Below are positions 1 through 6,797 of a DNA stretch of 8,321 nt, piece by piece. Under the pieces are notes generated by a model. The model was not told the origin of the DNA, made no database searches, and worked only from the letters and a program-made list of their open reading frames with translations. Position 1 is the stretch's first letter. Each line of letters opens with the position of its first letter. The stretch comes from Ignavibacteria bacterium. Its GTDB lineage: Bacteria > Bacteroidota > Ignavibacteria > UBA10030 > SZUA-254. Where the stretch lies: NCBI GenBank assembly GCA_005877655.1, contig VBOC01000103.1:1-8321 (forward strand). The letters run 5' to 3'. The position numbers and the translations under genes are program-made.

Positions 1-30
1 CTTCGACCCGGAAGATTAATCCACGAATGT

Positions 31-64
31 ACTAAACTCCCGCAGGAATGGCAACAGGCGGGAG
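31..64 (-). terminator. Probable weak intrinsic terminator after the PrsW-family gene
   Basis: Seven-base arms CTCCCGC (37-43) and GCGGGAG (58-64) can pair around a 14-base loop. On the minus strand the stem is followed by TTTAGT (36-31), a poor T-tract. It begins about 20 bases after the stop of the PrsW-family gene, where an operon-ending terminator would be expected. The long loop and short U-run make it weaker than the one at 4118-4152. I see no gene between 1 and 83. Confidence 0.5.
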
Positions 65-83
65 AGTTCGCATCGATGTTCGA

Positions 84-1067
84 TCACCCTCTCAGCATGT
101 GGATCTGCCACAGGTCCCTGCTGCTCATATGGAGCAGCGGAGCGAGAGCGAGCTGTCCGGTCTTGCCGATGCTTTTCTGCAGGTATTTCAACTCGGCGAA
201 TTTTTCGGGAAGTTCGGGACCGGATGGAGGATTAAAGCCCCGGCTCCTCATCATCAGCAGTCCCTTCGCCCGGATAGCGAGTTCGGTATGAAGCCGAACC
301 AGGCAGATCATATCGACGATAATCTCACTTCTGAACTGCTGCTGCAGCGTCCGGAAATAGCCGCCGATCCTCGGCTGTGCAATGTCGCCGCTCGTGATGA
401 TGTCCAGAAGCTGCAGGTCAGTGTCGAGTCCGACCCCCAGCCATTTCCGCGTGGTTTTTTCGCTTTGCTGAAAGATGACCGGAAAAAGAGCCAGCAGAAG
501 TGCTGTCGGCACGAGCGGCGACAGAAGAAAGTGGTTGTAAAACGAGTGCATCACGATCGCCGCAGCCAGGCCGGGAATCATTGTCCTGACCTTCAGTCCG
601 CCGCGGTCGGAAAGACTCTTGGTGATCAGTGCGAACAGTGCCGTCGAGCCCCCATGCATCACCGCCGTCCCCAAACCCCGGGCAACCCACAGCAGGATGT
701 GCTGGCCGGGCAACGACTCCAGGTAGTAGATGTTCTCGACCAGCGAAAACCCCGCCCCGATCGAGAAGCCATAGATCGCCGCGTCGACGCCGAAGCCGAC
801 CCTCTTTTGCCTCATCAGGTAAATCATGTAGAGGGCTTTACAGAGCTCCTCGACAATCGGCCCTCCGTACAGCGAATAGATGCCGGAGCCGATATGCAGA
901 ACGCCCAGCACGACCCCGCTGAAGAGGAACGGTGGAATGGTCATCGCACAGCCGACAAGGATTGTCAGGAGTATCGATCGGAAATTCACGAGCTTGTAAC
1001 TGTCCAGGAAGACGAGCGCCGCGAGGAATGCGAAGACGGGCAGGAGGCTGATCAGACCGTTGAGCAC
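84..1067 (-). CDS. PrsW-family intramembrane protease with C-terminal extension
   Basis: A 327-residue polytopic membrane protein. The first ~200 residues are mostly hydrophobic segments carrying the PrsW hallmarks: an EExxK motif (E73, E74, K77), a second acidic motif F-S-L-V-E-N (E111), a conserved-looking H138 in a G-rich helix, and an H-S-F-Y-N-H motif (H174, N178). In Bacillus subtilis, PrsW makes the first cut in the anti-sigma factor RsiW and so releases an ECF sigma factor; the wider family includes other intramembrane proteases. Residues ~201-327 form a mainly soluble tail absent from the ~218-residue B. subtilis protein, of unknown role. The start is GTG at 1065-1067, the only usual start codon in this frame before an upstream stop; no good ribosome site precedes it. 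It lies 52 bases after the outer-membrane protease gene with no terminator between, so the two are probably co-transcribed. The substrate is not shown by sequence; the anti-sigma factor at 5101-5892 is a candidate by proximity. Confidence 0.87.
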   Translation of the reverse strand: MLNGLISLLPVFAFLAALVFLDSYKLVNFRSILLTILVGCAMTIPPFLFSGVVLGVLHIGSGIYSLYGGPIVEELCKALYMIYLMRQKRVGFGVDAAIYGFSIGAGFSLVENIYYLESLPGQHILLWVARGLGTAVMHGGSTALFALITKSLSDRGGLKVRTMIPGLAAAIVMHSFYNHFLLSPLVPTALLLALFPVIFQQSEKTTRKWLGVGLDTDLQLLDIITSGDIAQPRIGGYFRTLQQQFRSEIIVDMICLVRLHTELAIRAKGLLMMRSRGFNPPSGPELPEKFAELKYLQKSIGKTGQLALAPLLHMSSRDLWQIHMLRG

Positions 1068-1119
1068 GGCGCGCTCAAGAGGGCGGGGATTGTGAACGAT
1101 GGGATCGTACGGCCGCCTC

Positions 1120-4110
1120 TCAGAGTATTTTCAACGAGAACATAAACTCCCGCGTAGTCCTCTGATCCTTCACGATTGCCGCCGCGTAGCCGAGTGAAAA
1201 GGTGGACTCCAGCCGGGAGAAGACGACCAATCTGAAATCGAGCTGCAGTCCCGCGTCGGCAACGGTCTCCCTCACATCCGCCCTGTCAAAATTGGTCTGA
1301 AGGACCGAGGAGAAAAGCGACAACTGTGACCAATTACAGTACAGGTTAAGGAAACCGAAGCGCCTGAAGCGGACGGGAGGAAGCACCCACTCGAGCGTGA
1401 TCTTCCCGTAATTCGTTCCCCCGACCTGATCCAGCTCGATTCCCGGGAACGCGGAGGATTCCCGGTACCTCTTAAAGTCCTGGAAGTCGACCCAGTTATT
1501 TCCGAACCCGCCGAAATAAAAGTTCGCAAACGGCTCATCGCGATCCCCGAACGAACTGCCGGCTGAACCGCGAAACCAGAGAGATGAATGATCCAGCGGC
1601 AGGAGGAACCCGTAGTCGGCGAGCGCATTCGTGCGGAGGAGGTTCTTCGCATTGACGGTCGTATTCAGGGCATTCAATTGCCAGCGAACTCCCTGTTCTG
1701 CTTCCACCCCTCCGAGCGATCGGCGAAAGTATCGATAGTTGAGTCTTGCACCCGTGGTAAAAAAGCGATCGAAGGAAGTCGAGACGTTCTGGAAATCGGG
1801 CAGGCGCTCCAATCCCCCGTAGCCGTTCAGACCGAGCGTATACTCGAGCGTCACGGGGTTCTCATTCACGAGGAAGTCGGTGAATTGGACGCCGAGCGCA
1901 TACCCCTTCCGGCTCTGCTTCGTTGGACCGAAAAGGTCGTAGAAATCGGCTCGATTATAGCTGGCGGAGATTTTCCACCTCCAGAAATGGTAGTTAAACG
2001 AAAGATGGGTGCGTTCATTCTCCGCCAGACCCGTGCTGGGAGAATAGGAGACGGTGAAATCGAGATCATGAAACAGGAGAGGATCCAGGAAATAATCCTT
2101 GTATCCCTCCACTACCGGATATGCTGATACGAGTCTGATGCTTTGCAGCCCGTTATAGGCGCCCGAATCGGTCGCCACTGTGTCGAGATTCACCGTGAGC
2201 GGAGAGGGAAGCGTCCAACTCTTCACCACCGGATACTTCTCGACCACATCCTGCCCGAGATATCGTACTGCGCTCACATCCTCGATCGGCCTGTTCGCGA
2301 TCATGACGGGCACAAACCCCTTGCCGGTGTACCGAAACAGTGCCAGCGAATCCTCCGAAATCGGAACGGGCCTGAAGAATCCCGTCTCGCAATTTGAGAT
2401 TGCTTCCATTTTCTTCTTGCTGAAATCGTAGCGAAACACATTGGACACGCCGCTGTAGTACGAAGTTCCGAAGAGATACTTCCCGTCGCGGGAGTAAACG
2501 AAATTTTCGGGGGAGTTGTTGGCAAACTCGTAGAGCATTTCATAGGTGCTGTTCCCGTTGAGCAGATCCAGAATCGGCATCCGGAGCAACTGCTGCCTGC
2601 CGCTGATTTCGATGGTCGATGCGGTAAGAAACGTACCGTCCGGAGAAATATCAAGATCGAACATGTCTCTCCCATAGGGAAGCCTCAAGACCTCGGTCCA
2701 GCTCGTGTAGGGAGGCGAAAATTTGACCAGAGTTGAAAGGCCGTTGTGGTGCTGAATTCCCCAGATTGCCTTTCGGGTCACATCGAACGCCAGATCCCCT
2801 GTCCTCGTCCTCTTGAGCAAAACGCGGTTCTCGCCCGTCCTCACATTAACGACGTTCAGATCGCGCCAGTCCCTGTTATTGTGGGTCGTATAAAAGAGGT
2901 TTCCGGAGAGAGGATCGTAAGCGATTGAGCAAACGTAATACATTGCCGGCGAGGGGAGATCACAGATCCTTTCGATTGTGCCATCGGCGATCGTGATCGA
3001 TGATAGATGGGCGAGCTGCCCCGGGTAGTTCGTGGCCGCGTACAACTTCCCCGTCAGGGAGTCATAAAACGCGCGCGACACCGCGCCAAGCGCTCCGGGA
3101 GCCAGGAGCCGATAGGGCGTGACCGGGAACTGCCGGACCGAATCGAGGTTTGACCGCTGCCAGCGATGCTCCCACTCGATCCAGCGGGACCATTCATCGT
3201 CAAGGGATTGATCATAAACCCGCTCGAATTGAGACGCAAAATATTGCCTGCTGTCATCCGTCCGGTTAAACCAGGCGATGAGTTTATCGGGCCCGTATTG
3301 ATCGGCAAGGTAGGTAACGAACCGGGTCCCGTACAAGTATGAATTCTGGCCCGTCTGGAAGTCAATCGTCGTGCCTTCCGACTCCAGGCCGACCACGTCG
3401 AAGAAATAGCTGCTGTCGCGCACCATCGTGCGGAAAACCATTTCGTCGTATCCTCCGAGGACCCTTCCGATCCCTCCCGCCATCCAGGTTTCCATGAAGA
3501 CGGCAATTCCCTCGTGATACCACCGCGGCGAGTACTTCCGCGGCGCCGTGAGGTAGCTGTAAAAAATAGAGAGGGGATTGTCGGCAGAGGGCGAGACTTT
3601 TCCGAGGAATATCGAACGGTACAGCCGGTCCGTGCTTGACGGCTTGTCGGACGCGACAACATGCATAAGTTCGTGGCTCATCACCCAATTCAGCCGTTCA
3701 TTCGTCGGAGACGTCTCGTAGACATACTCGTACGGCTCGATGCCGAGAATCATGTAATTGAACGGGAGGGCCGACGCCCCGGCATATCCGTAGTCATCGA
3801 AATCCTGGAGGAGTATCGTCACCTTCTGGGAAGGCGTATAGTCAAACGTCCTTCGATGAAACGCGAACGAATTTTCGAAGCACCGGCGGAGATGCGGTAT
3901 CACATAGGTGTGTTTCGGATCATAGTAGAGCAGGCGCAGATTTTGCGACTCGAGCGAGTAAAATTGGGCATGGATGCCGCTTCGCGCGAAGAGGGAGATG
4001 ACAGTGAGAAGGAAAAATCTACCCGCCGTCCCTCTCAGAAGACGATGCAGTGAAGGCTGAAGGGCGGATTTCCCTTGCGTACGAGGAATGTGCCAGTGCG
4101 GCTGCACCAA
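1120..4110 (-). CDS. Metalloprotease / beta-propeller / outer-membrane barrel fusion protein
   Basis: A 996-codon frame with three recognisable parts. After a signal-peptide-like core (about residues 31-48, ending I-H-A-Q) comes a gluzincin-type peptidase domain (~50-320). It has H-E-L-M-H at 146-150 (HExxH: two zinc ligands and the catalytic Glu) and W-Y-H-E-G-I-A at 197-203, where E200 is the likely third ligand, as in the peptidase MA clan. Residues ~330-640 look like a TolB/WD40-type propeller, with blade motifs D-I-S-P-D-G (487-492) and V-Y-S-R-D-G (538-543). Residues ~680-996 alternate aromatic and polar residues in strand-like runs and finish in a strand ending S-L-K-I-L, as in outer-membrane barrels. 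I infer a protease anchored in the outer membrane with periplasmic or surface-facing domains. Its substrate is unknown. The start is uncertain: the coordinate is a TTG, with GTG at 4105-4107 next. Neither has a ribosome site, and the preceding terminator ends only seven bases upstream. Confidence 0.8.
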   Translation of the reverse strand: MVQPHWHIPRTQGKSALQPSLHRLLRGTAGRFFLLTVISLFARSGIHAQFYSLESQNLRLLYYDPKHTYVIPHLRRCFENSFAFHRRTFDYTPSQKVTILLQDFDDYGYAGASALPFNYMILGIEPYEYVYETSPTNERLNWVMSHELMHVVASDKPSSTDRLYRSIFLGKVSPSADNPLSIFYSYLTAPRKYSPRWYHEGIAVFMETWMAGGIGRVLGGYDEMVFRTMVRDSSYFFDVVGLESEGTTIDFQTGQNSYLYGTRFVTYLADQYGPDKLIAWFNRTDDSRQYFASQFERVYDQSLDDEWSRWIEWEHRWQRSNLDSVRQFPVTPYRLLAPGALGAVSRAFYDSLTGKLYAATNYPGQLAHLSSITIADGTIERICDLPSPAMYYVCSIAYDPLSGNLFYTTHNNRDWRDLNVVNVRTGENRVLLKRTRTGDLAFDVTRKAIWGIQHHNGLSTLVKFSPPYTSWTEVLRLPYGRDMFDLDISPDGTFLTASTIEISGRQQLLRMPILDLLNGNSTYEMLYEFANNSPENFVYSRDGKYLFGTSYYSGVSNVFRYDFSKKKMEAISNCETGFFRPVPISEDSLALFRYTGKGFVPVMIANRPIEDVSAVRYLGQDVVEKYPVVKSWTLPSPLTVNLDTVATDSGAYNGLQSIRLVSAYPVVEGYKDYFLDPLLFHDLDFTVSYSPSTGLAENERTHLSFNYHFWRWKISASYNRADFYDLFGPTKQSRKGYALGVQFTDFLVNENPVTLEYTLGLNGYGGLERLPDFQNVSTSFDRFFTTGARLNYRYFRRSLGGVEAEQGVRWQLNALNTTVNAKNLLRTNALADYGFLLPLDHSSLWFRGSAGSSFGDRDEPFANFYFGGFGNNWVDFQDFKRYRESSAFPGIELDQVGGTNYGKITLEWVLPPVRFRRFGFLNLYCNWSQLSLFSSVLQTNFDRADVRETVADAGLQLDFRLVVFSRLESTFSLGYAAAIVKDQRTTREFMFSLKIL

Positions 4111-4117
4111 TATCGTG

Positions 4118-4152
4118 AAAAAACGAGAGGAGACGGTGTTACCCGTCTCCTC
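4118..4152 (-). terminator. Strong intrinsic terminator after the coiled-coil repeat gene
   Basis: A perfect 10-base-pair stem (4127-4136 with 4143-4152, arm GAGGAGACGG) closes a six-base loop. On the minus strand it is followed by TCG and six T residues (4123-4118). It starts about 38 bases after the stop of the repeat-protein gene. There is no T-run in the plus direction, so it acts on the minus strand only. It separates the sigma/anti-sigma/repeat-protein group from the outer-membrane protease and PrsW genes. Confidence 0.9.
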
Positions 4153-4190
4153 GGTGTTCGGAAAAATGCTGGTTCAATTCTTGAGAAACC

Positions 4191-4991
4191 TCATTGCATC
4201 TGGCGCTGTTCCGGCGGCGCGGCAAGCCGGCTCTCGATGTTGTTCAATCTCGCCTCAGGCGTCACGGTTCGTGCTTCCGGAGGTATGTTCAACCGGCTCT
4301 CGATGTTGTTCAGCCTGGCCTCTAAAATCACGATGCGCGCTTCCGGACTTGGCGCAAGCCTTGCCTCGATATCATTCAGCCGAGATTCGACCGGAAGGCC
4401 TGCGGAACGTTCCATGCAGCGCGCTTCGAGTTCCTTCAATCTCGCTTCAATGCCAACCGAAGCGGAGCGGGCTTCCGGGGGAATGGCGAGCCGGCTTTCG
4501 ATGTTATTCAGGCGCTGCTCCACTGTCTGCGCCGTCCTCGCCTCGGGTGGGCTGGCGAGCCTTGCTTCGAGAATTGCCAGACGTGCTTCCACGGGTATAG
4601 AGGCGCTCTTTTCCATGCAGCGTGCTTCGAGCTCCTTCAATCTCGCTTCGATGCCAACCGAGGCAGAACGGGCTTCCGGGGGAACGGCAAGCCTGGCCTC
4701 GAGGTATTGGAGTCTCGCCTCAAGAACCTGCGTGCGCAGATTAGGAGCCAGTCTTCCCTCCATCGCGTCTACCTTTTGTTCCAGCGTGGCTATCGGATCC
4801 GTGGAATTTTCCGACCCGCCCAGTTTGACATCCTTATCGCTGAGTTGGCCCGCGTTATACTTCTGTACACCGCCGATCGTACCCTGGACTCCCTCGTTAC
4901 CTGGCCACGGATACACAAATGCGAAATAGAGAATAACGATGGCCGCCAACCCACAGGCGCTGATGACCATTCTCTTTTTCTGGTTATTCAT
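4191..4991 (-). CDS. Membrane-anchored periplasmic coiled-coil repeat protein
   Basis: A 266-residue protein of unrecognised family. It starts with a basic N-terminus (N-N-Q-K-K-R) and one hydrophobic segment (about 9-28), consistent with an N-in membrane anchor and the rest in the periplasm. A linker (~29-68) follows, then nine units of roughly 20-23 residues (starting near 70, 90, 114, 134, 157, 181, 201, 223 and 245). Most read hydrophobic-E-A-R-L-x-x-I/L-E-A/S-R-L then P-P-E-A-R. Hydrophobic residues spaced 4-3-4 give two coiled-coil heptads, broken by the double proline. Units 3 and 6 end in R-C-M-E instead, giving cysteines C125 and C192. ATG at 4989-4991 has a strong Shine-Dalgarno site. 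The gene lies 109 bases after the anti-sigma gene and is closed by a terminator, so it could be a partner or target of that pair, or a structural envelope protein. Function is unknown; the long open frame on the opposite strand is a shadow of the repeats. Confidence 0.85.
   Translation of the reverse strand: MNNQKKRMVISACGLAAIVILYFAFVYPWPGNEGVQGTIGGVQKYNAGQLSDKDVKLGGSENSTDPIATLEQKVDAMEGRLAPNLRTQVLEARLQYLEARLAVPPEARSASVGIEARLKELEARCMEKSASIPVEARLAILEARLASPPEARTAQTVEQRLNNIESRLAIPPEARSASVGIEARLKELEARCMERSAGLPVESRLNDIEARLAPSPEARIVILEARLNNIESRLNIPPEARTVTPEARLNNIESRLAAPPEQRQMQ
4410..4481 (-). repeat. Internal direct repeat, copy 2 (residues 171-194 of the repeat protein)
   Basis: This 72-base segment matches 4611-4682 at 66 of 72 positions, offset by exactly 201 bases (67 codons). 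Both copies encode the same 24 residues, running from P-P-E-A-R to R-C-M-E, so all six differences are silent. It is part of a higher-order unit: three ~22-residue modules duplicated as a block. Confidence 0.9.
4611..4682 (-). repeat. Internal direct repeat, copy 1 (residues 104-127 of the repeat protein)
   Basis: Partner of the segment at 4410-4481. The six base differences between copies are all transitions and all silent. Flanking units diverge more, suggesting either an older block duplication with conserved core residues or local gene conversion. Confidence 0.9.
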
Positions 4992-4995
4992 ACGA

Positions 4996-5003
4996 CCCTC
5001 CTT
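4996..5003 (-). promoter_or_regulatory. Shine-Dalgarno site for the repeat-protein gene
   Basis: On the minus strand AAGGAGGG precedes the ATG at 4991 by four bases (AGGAGG by five). It is the strongest ribosome site in the window and fixes this start. The AT-rich gap between the anti-sigma stop and this site (up to 5100) probably holds a leader or promoter. I could not identify a convincing -35/-10 pair there. Confidence 0.85.
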
Positions 5004-5100
5004 TTGTTGATGAGACTGGTGGAATATTGGTTAATTACGAAAATCTTGTTCTAAACGAAATACCCTATAACCAGATCGAAGTTGGGTTTTGTTTCAACCG

Positions 5101-5892
5101 TCATTCCGAAACCGCGGCGGCGGAAAATACCCTATCGGAGAGCAATTTCGAGAATCGGTAGAACGAAACCTTTACCGGAACAACGTTGTGGCTCTTCCGG
5201 CTGAAGATGAGGGTATATTGATTCTCCCCGGCATTGCCGACACGCACGGAATTTGGTTCCATCCTGAGATTATCCGGTTCCGGATTTTGCTGGCTGAAAG
5301 AGCTGAAGCCTACATCATCTTGCGCGAAATCGAGTGCAACGTCGACATCCCGGCCGCCCTTGACCTGGAGCTCCACCAGAAGAAGATCCCTGGATCCCCG
5401 AAGCGTCACCTGCCCCCGAACATCGGCCGCGCCTAGATCCCCCTGATCATAGAACATAAGAGCGGGGAACGGTCCAGGTCTCGTCATTGTACCGGAGATG
5501 TGGGAAATGCTCTCACGCTGGTTCGGAGGGGAACCGCCGTCCAGGAGCGAAAAACCGATGATCCCGATCGCCAAACCGGAGGCGAAAACGAAGGCATAAC
5601 TCTTGTGGATACGCAAGGATTGAACGAATTGGGCAGCCATTGCTGAGACCAGATTTTGCCGCCGCGAGGGCAGGTGAACCGCAATGGAATTCAGAATCCT
5701 CTTCTTGAGATTCAGCGGCGGCTCGACCAGCGGTACGGCGCCCAGCATGTTGGACAATTTCAGGATATCTCGGTAATAATCGCTCGCTCCGGCGTCGTGC
5801 GAAAGGTAACTTCGCAGATCGGAGCTTTCCTCCGCTGAATTCAATCCATCGACTTCGCGGTGGATAAGGGTGATATATCGTTCTTCGATCAT
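5101..5892 (-). CDS. Single-pass membrane anti-sigma factor (cysteine-free)
   Basis: A 263-residue protein. The cytoplasmic N-terminal ~70 residues are helical and look like the anti-sigma domain of proteins paired with ECF sigma factors: an R-E-V-D-G segment, then Y-L-S-H-D near 29-33, and E-P-P-L-N-L-K-K-R-I-L at 57-67. A membrane helix spans about 97-117. The remaining ~145 residues, probably periplasmic, are strand-rich and end near the C-terminus without further hydrophobic helices. The protein has no cysteine, so the HxxxCxxC zinc site of ZAS anti-sigma factors is absent; binding to the sigma factor is inferred. ATG at 5890-5892 overlaps the sigma stop in an ATGA junction, indicating translational coupling and a matched pair. 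The topology suits release by regulated proteolysis, and a PrsW-family protease is encoded about 4 kb downstream. No family was matched to the C-terminal domain. Confidence 0.78.
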   Translation of the reverse strand: MIEERYITLIHREVDGLNSAEESSDLRSYLSHDAGASDYYRDILKLSNMLGAVPLVEPPLNLKKRILNSIAVHLPSRRQNLVSAMAAQFVQSLRIHKSYAFVFASGLAIGIIGFSLLDGGSPPNQRESISHISGTMTRPGPFPALMFYDQGDLGAADVRGQVTLRGSRDLLLVELQVKGGRDVDVALDFAQDDVGFSSFSQQNPEPDNLRMEPNSVRVGNAGENQYTLIFSRKSHNVVPVKVSFYRFSKLLSDRVFSAAAVSE

Positions 5893-6431
5893 TGGATAAG
5901 ATGCCCCTTCAAGAGTCTGGTTCGCAACAGCTGGCGCGCGGAGTACAGCCTTGATTTCACGGTCTTTTCGGGGATATCGAGAATATAGCCAATTTCGCCA
6001 TAAGAGAGATTATGAAAATGGTTTAATACGATGATGGCCCGCTCTTCAACTCTCAGCCGCATCAAACCCTCATCCACGATTCTGGTAAGGTCGTGTTCAT
6101 CTGCAACTTGTTCGGCTGACGGGTCCAGATCGGGTATGTTTTGATCCAACTCTTCATGTTGCTTCTGCCGGTTTACAAAATTGAGCGATTCGTTCACCGC
6201 GATCCTGTAGATCCAGCTGAAAAACTTATATCTGGGCTTGTATGTTCCCAGAGATTCATACGCTTTGAGGAAAACCGACTGGGTAATGTCTTCTGCATCC
6301 TCGGCGCGACTCCTCATTCTGAGAGCGACGTTATAAATGACCTTCTGGTATCGCTCGACGATCTGTTCAAATGCCCTCCTGTCGCCCGCCAGAGTCCGGC
6401 ATACCAATGATCTATCTTCATCATCTATCAT
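5889..6431 (-). CDS. ECF-type RNA polymerase sigma factor
   Basis: A 180-residue sigma-70-family protein of typical ECF size. Region 2 occupies about residues 20-90. It includes A-E-D-A-E-D-I-T-Q-S-V-F-L-K-A near 43-57 (core-binding) and F-S-W-I-Y-R-I-A-V-N near 71-80 (-10 recognition). Region 4 lies at about 125-175, with the helix-turn-helix Y-G-E-I-G-Y-I-L-D-I-P-E-K-T-V-K-S-R (144-161) for -35 recognition. There is no region 3, as expected for the class. I chose ATG at 6429-6431. A longer frame from TTG at 6482 would add 17 residues unlike any ECF N-terminus. No clear Shine-Dalgarno precedes the ATG. The stop overlaps the anti-sigma start by four bases. It probably drives envelope-related genes, but its target promoter is not deducible here. 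Confidence 0.93.
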   Translation of the reverse strand: MIDDEDRSLVCRTLAGDRRAFEQIVERYQKVIYNVALRMRSRAEDAEDITQSVFLKAYESLGTYKPRYKFFSWIYRIAVNESLNFVNRQKQHEELDQNIPDLDPSAEQVADEHDLTRIVDEGLMRLRVEERAIIVLNHFHNLSYGEIGYILDIPEKTVKSRLYSARQLLRTRLLKGHLIQ

Positions 6432-6512
6432 ACATACACCGGAAAGAGAGAAAGGTTGGTGCTGTTGCGCGCAGTGCGGCAAACGGGACCGGCCGCCTTC
6501 CTGGCCGAGAAA

Positions 6513-6797
6513 TCAGCGGATCTCGAACACACGGTCAAATCCGGCGTACCGGAAGATATCCCTGATATGGCTATTGAGGTTGACGAGGATCAGCTTCTGG
6601 TTCGACTCGCTCAATCTCTTTTGCGTCTTGATCAGAACGCCCATGCCCGCACTCGAAATATATTCAAGACCGCGGAAGTCTATTGTCGAGGAGCGGTCGA
6701 CCCGATCGAGCGCTTCTCTGGCAACCGCAACCTGGGATGCATCCAGTCGTCCGATGAGCTCGATCTCGTTATTGCTCTTGACCGTGACCCTGAACAC
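6513..6797 (-). CDS. STAS-domain anti-sigma factor antagonist (RsbV/SpoIIAA type)
   Basis: A 94-residue single STAS domain. It has the fold's usual order: an opening strand (F-R-V-T-V), I-G-R-L-D-A at 15-20, the phosphorylation-loop region Y-I-S-S-A-G-M-G (46-53), and closing strand and helix with F-R-Y-A-G-F near 82-87. In partner switching, a dephosphorylated STAS protein binds the HATPase kinase, which otherwise inhibits a target; the kinase phosphorylates a serine in this loop. S48 or S49 is the candidate. The loop is S-S-A-G rather than the D-S-S-G of SpoIIAA, so the exact site is unsure. The start is GTG at 6795-6797, the only usual start before an in-frame upstream stop. It overlaps the end of the kinase gene by 29 bases, so the two are expected to be made together. 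No PP2C phosphatase to reverse phosphorylation is encoded in the window. Confidence 0.9.
   Translation of the reverse strand: MFRVTVKSNNEIELIGRLDASQVAVAREALDRVDRSSTIDFRGLEYISSAGMGVLIKTQKRLSESNQKLILVNLNSHIRDIFRYAGFDRVFEIR

Noticed and set aside
48..1145. 365-codon open frame on the plus strand
   Set aside because: It lies opposite the PrsW-family gene, whose motifs and membrane pattern are convincing. The plus-strand product is Arg/Asp/Gln-rich with no recognisable domain.
4127..4180. ECF-type promoter (GAAC...CGTC) upstream of the protease gene
   Set aside because: GAAC and CGTC strings exist but their spacing is too long for a normal ECF promoter, and CGTC is part of the terminator stem.
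4410..4690. CRISPR-like or non-coding tandem repeat
   Set aside because: The repeats are codon-phased (67 codons), differ only silently and encode a regular coiled-coil motif, so they are protein repeats.
4075..4929. 284-codon plus-strand open frame with repeated Ser/Ala/Arg-rich segments
   Set aside because: Its repeats merely mirror the coiled-coil repeats on the minus strand, which has an excellent ribosome site and a matching terminator.
6432..6482. 17-residue extension of the sigma factor from TTG at 6482
   Set aside because: The extension is unlike ECF N-termini, whereas the ATG at 6431 gives the usual ~180 residues.
6432..6512. Terminator between the STAS and sigma genes
   Set aside because: Only short GGCC arms with mismatches and no T-run were found, so co-transcription remains possible.
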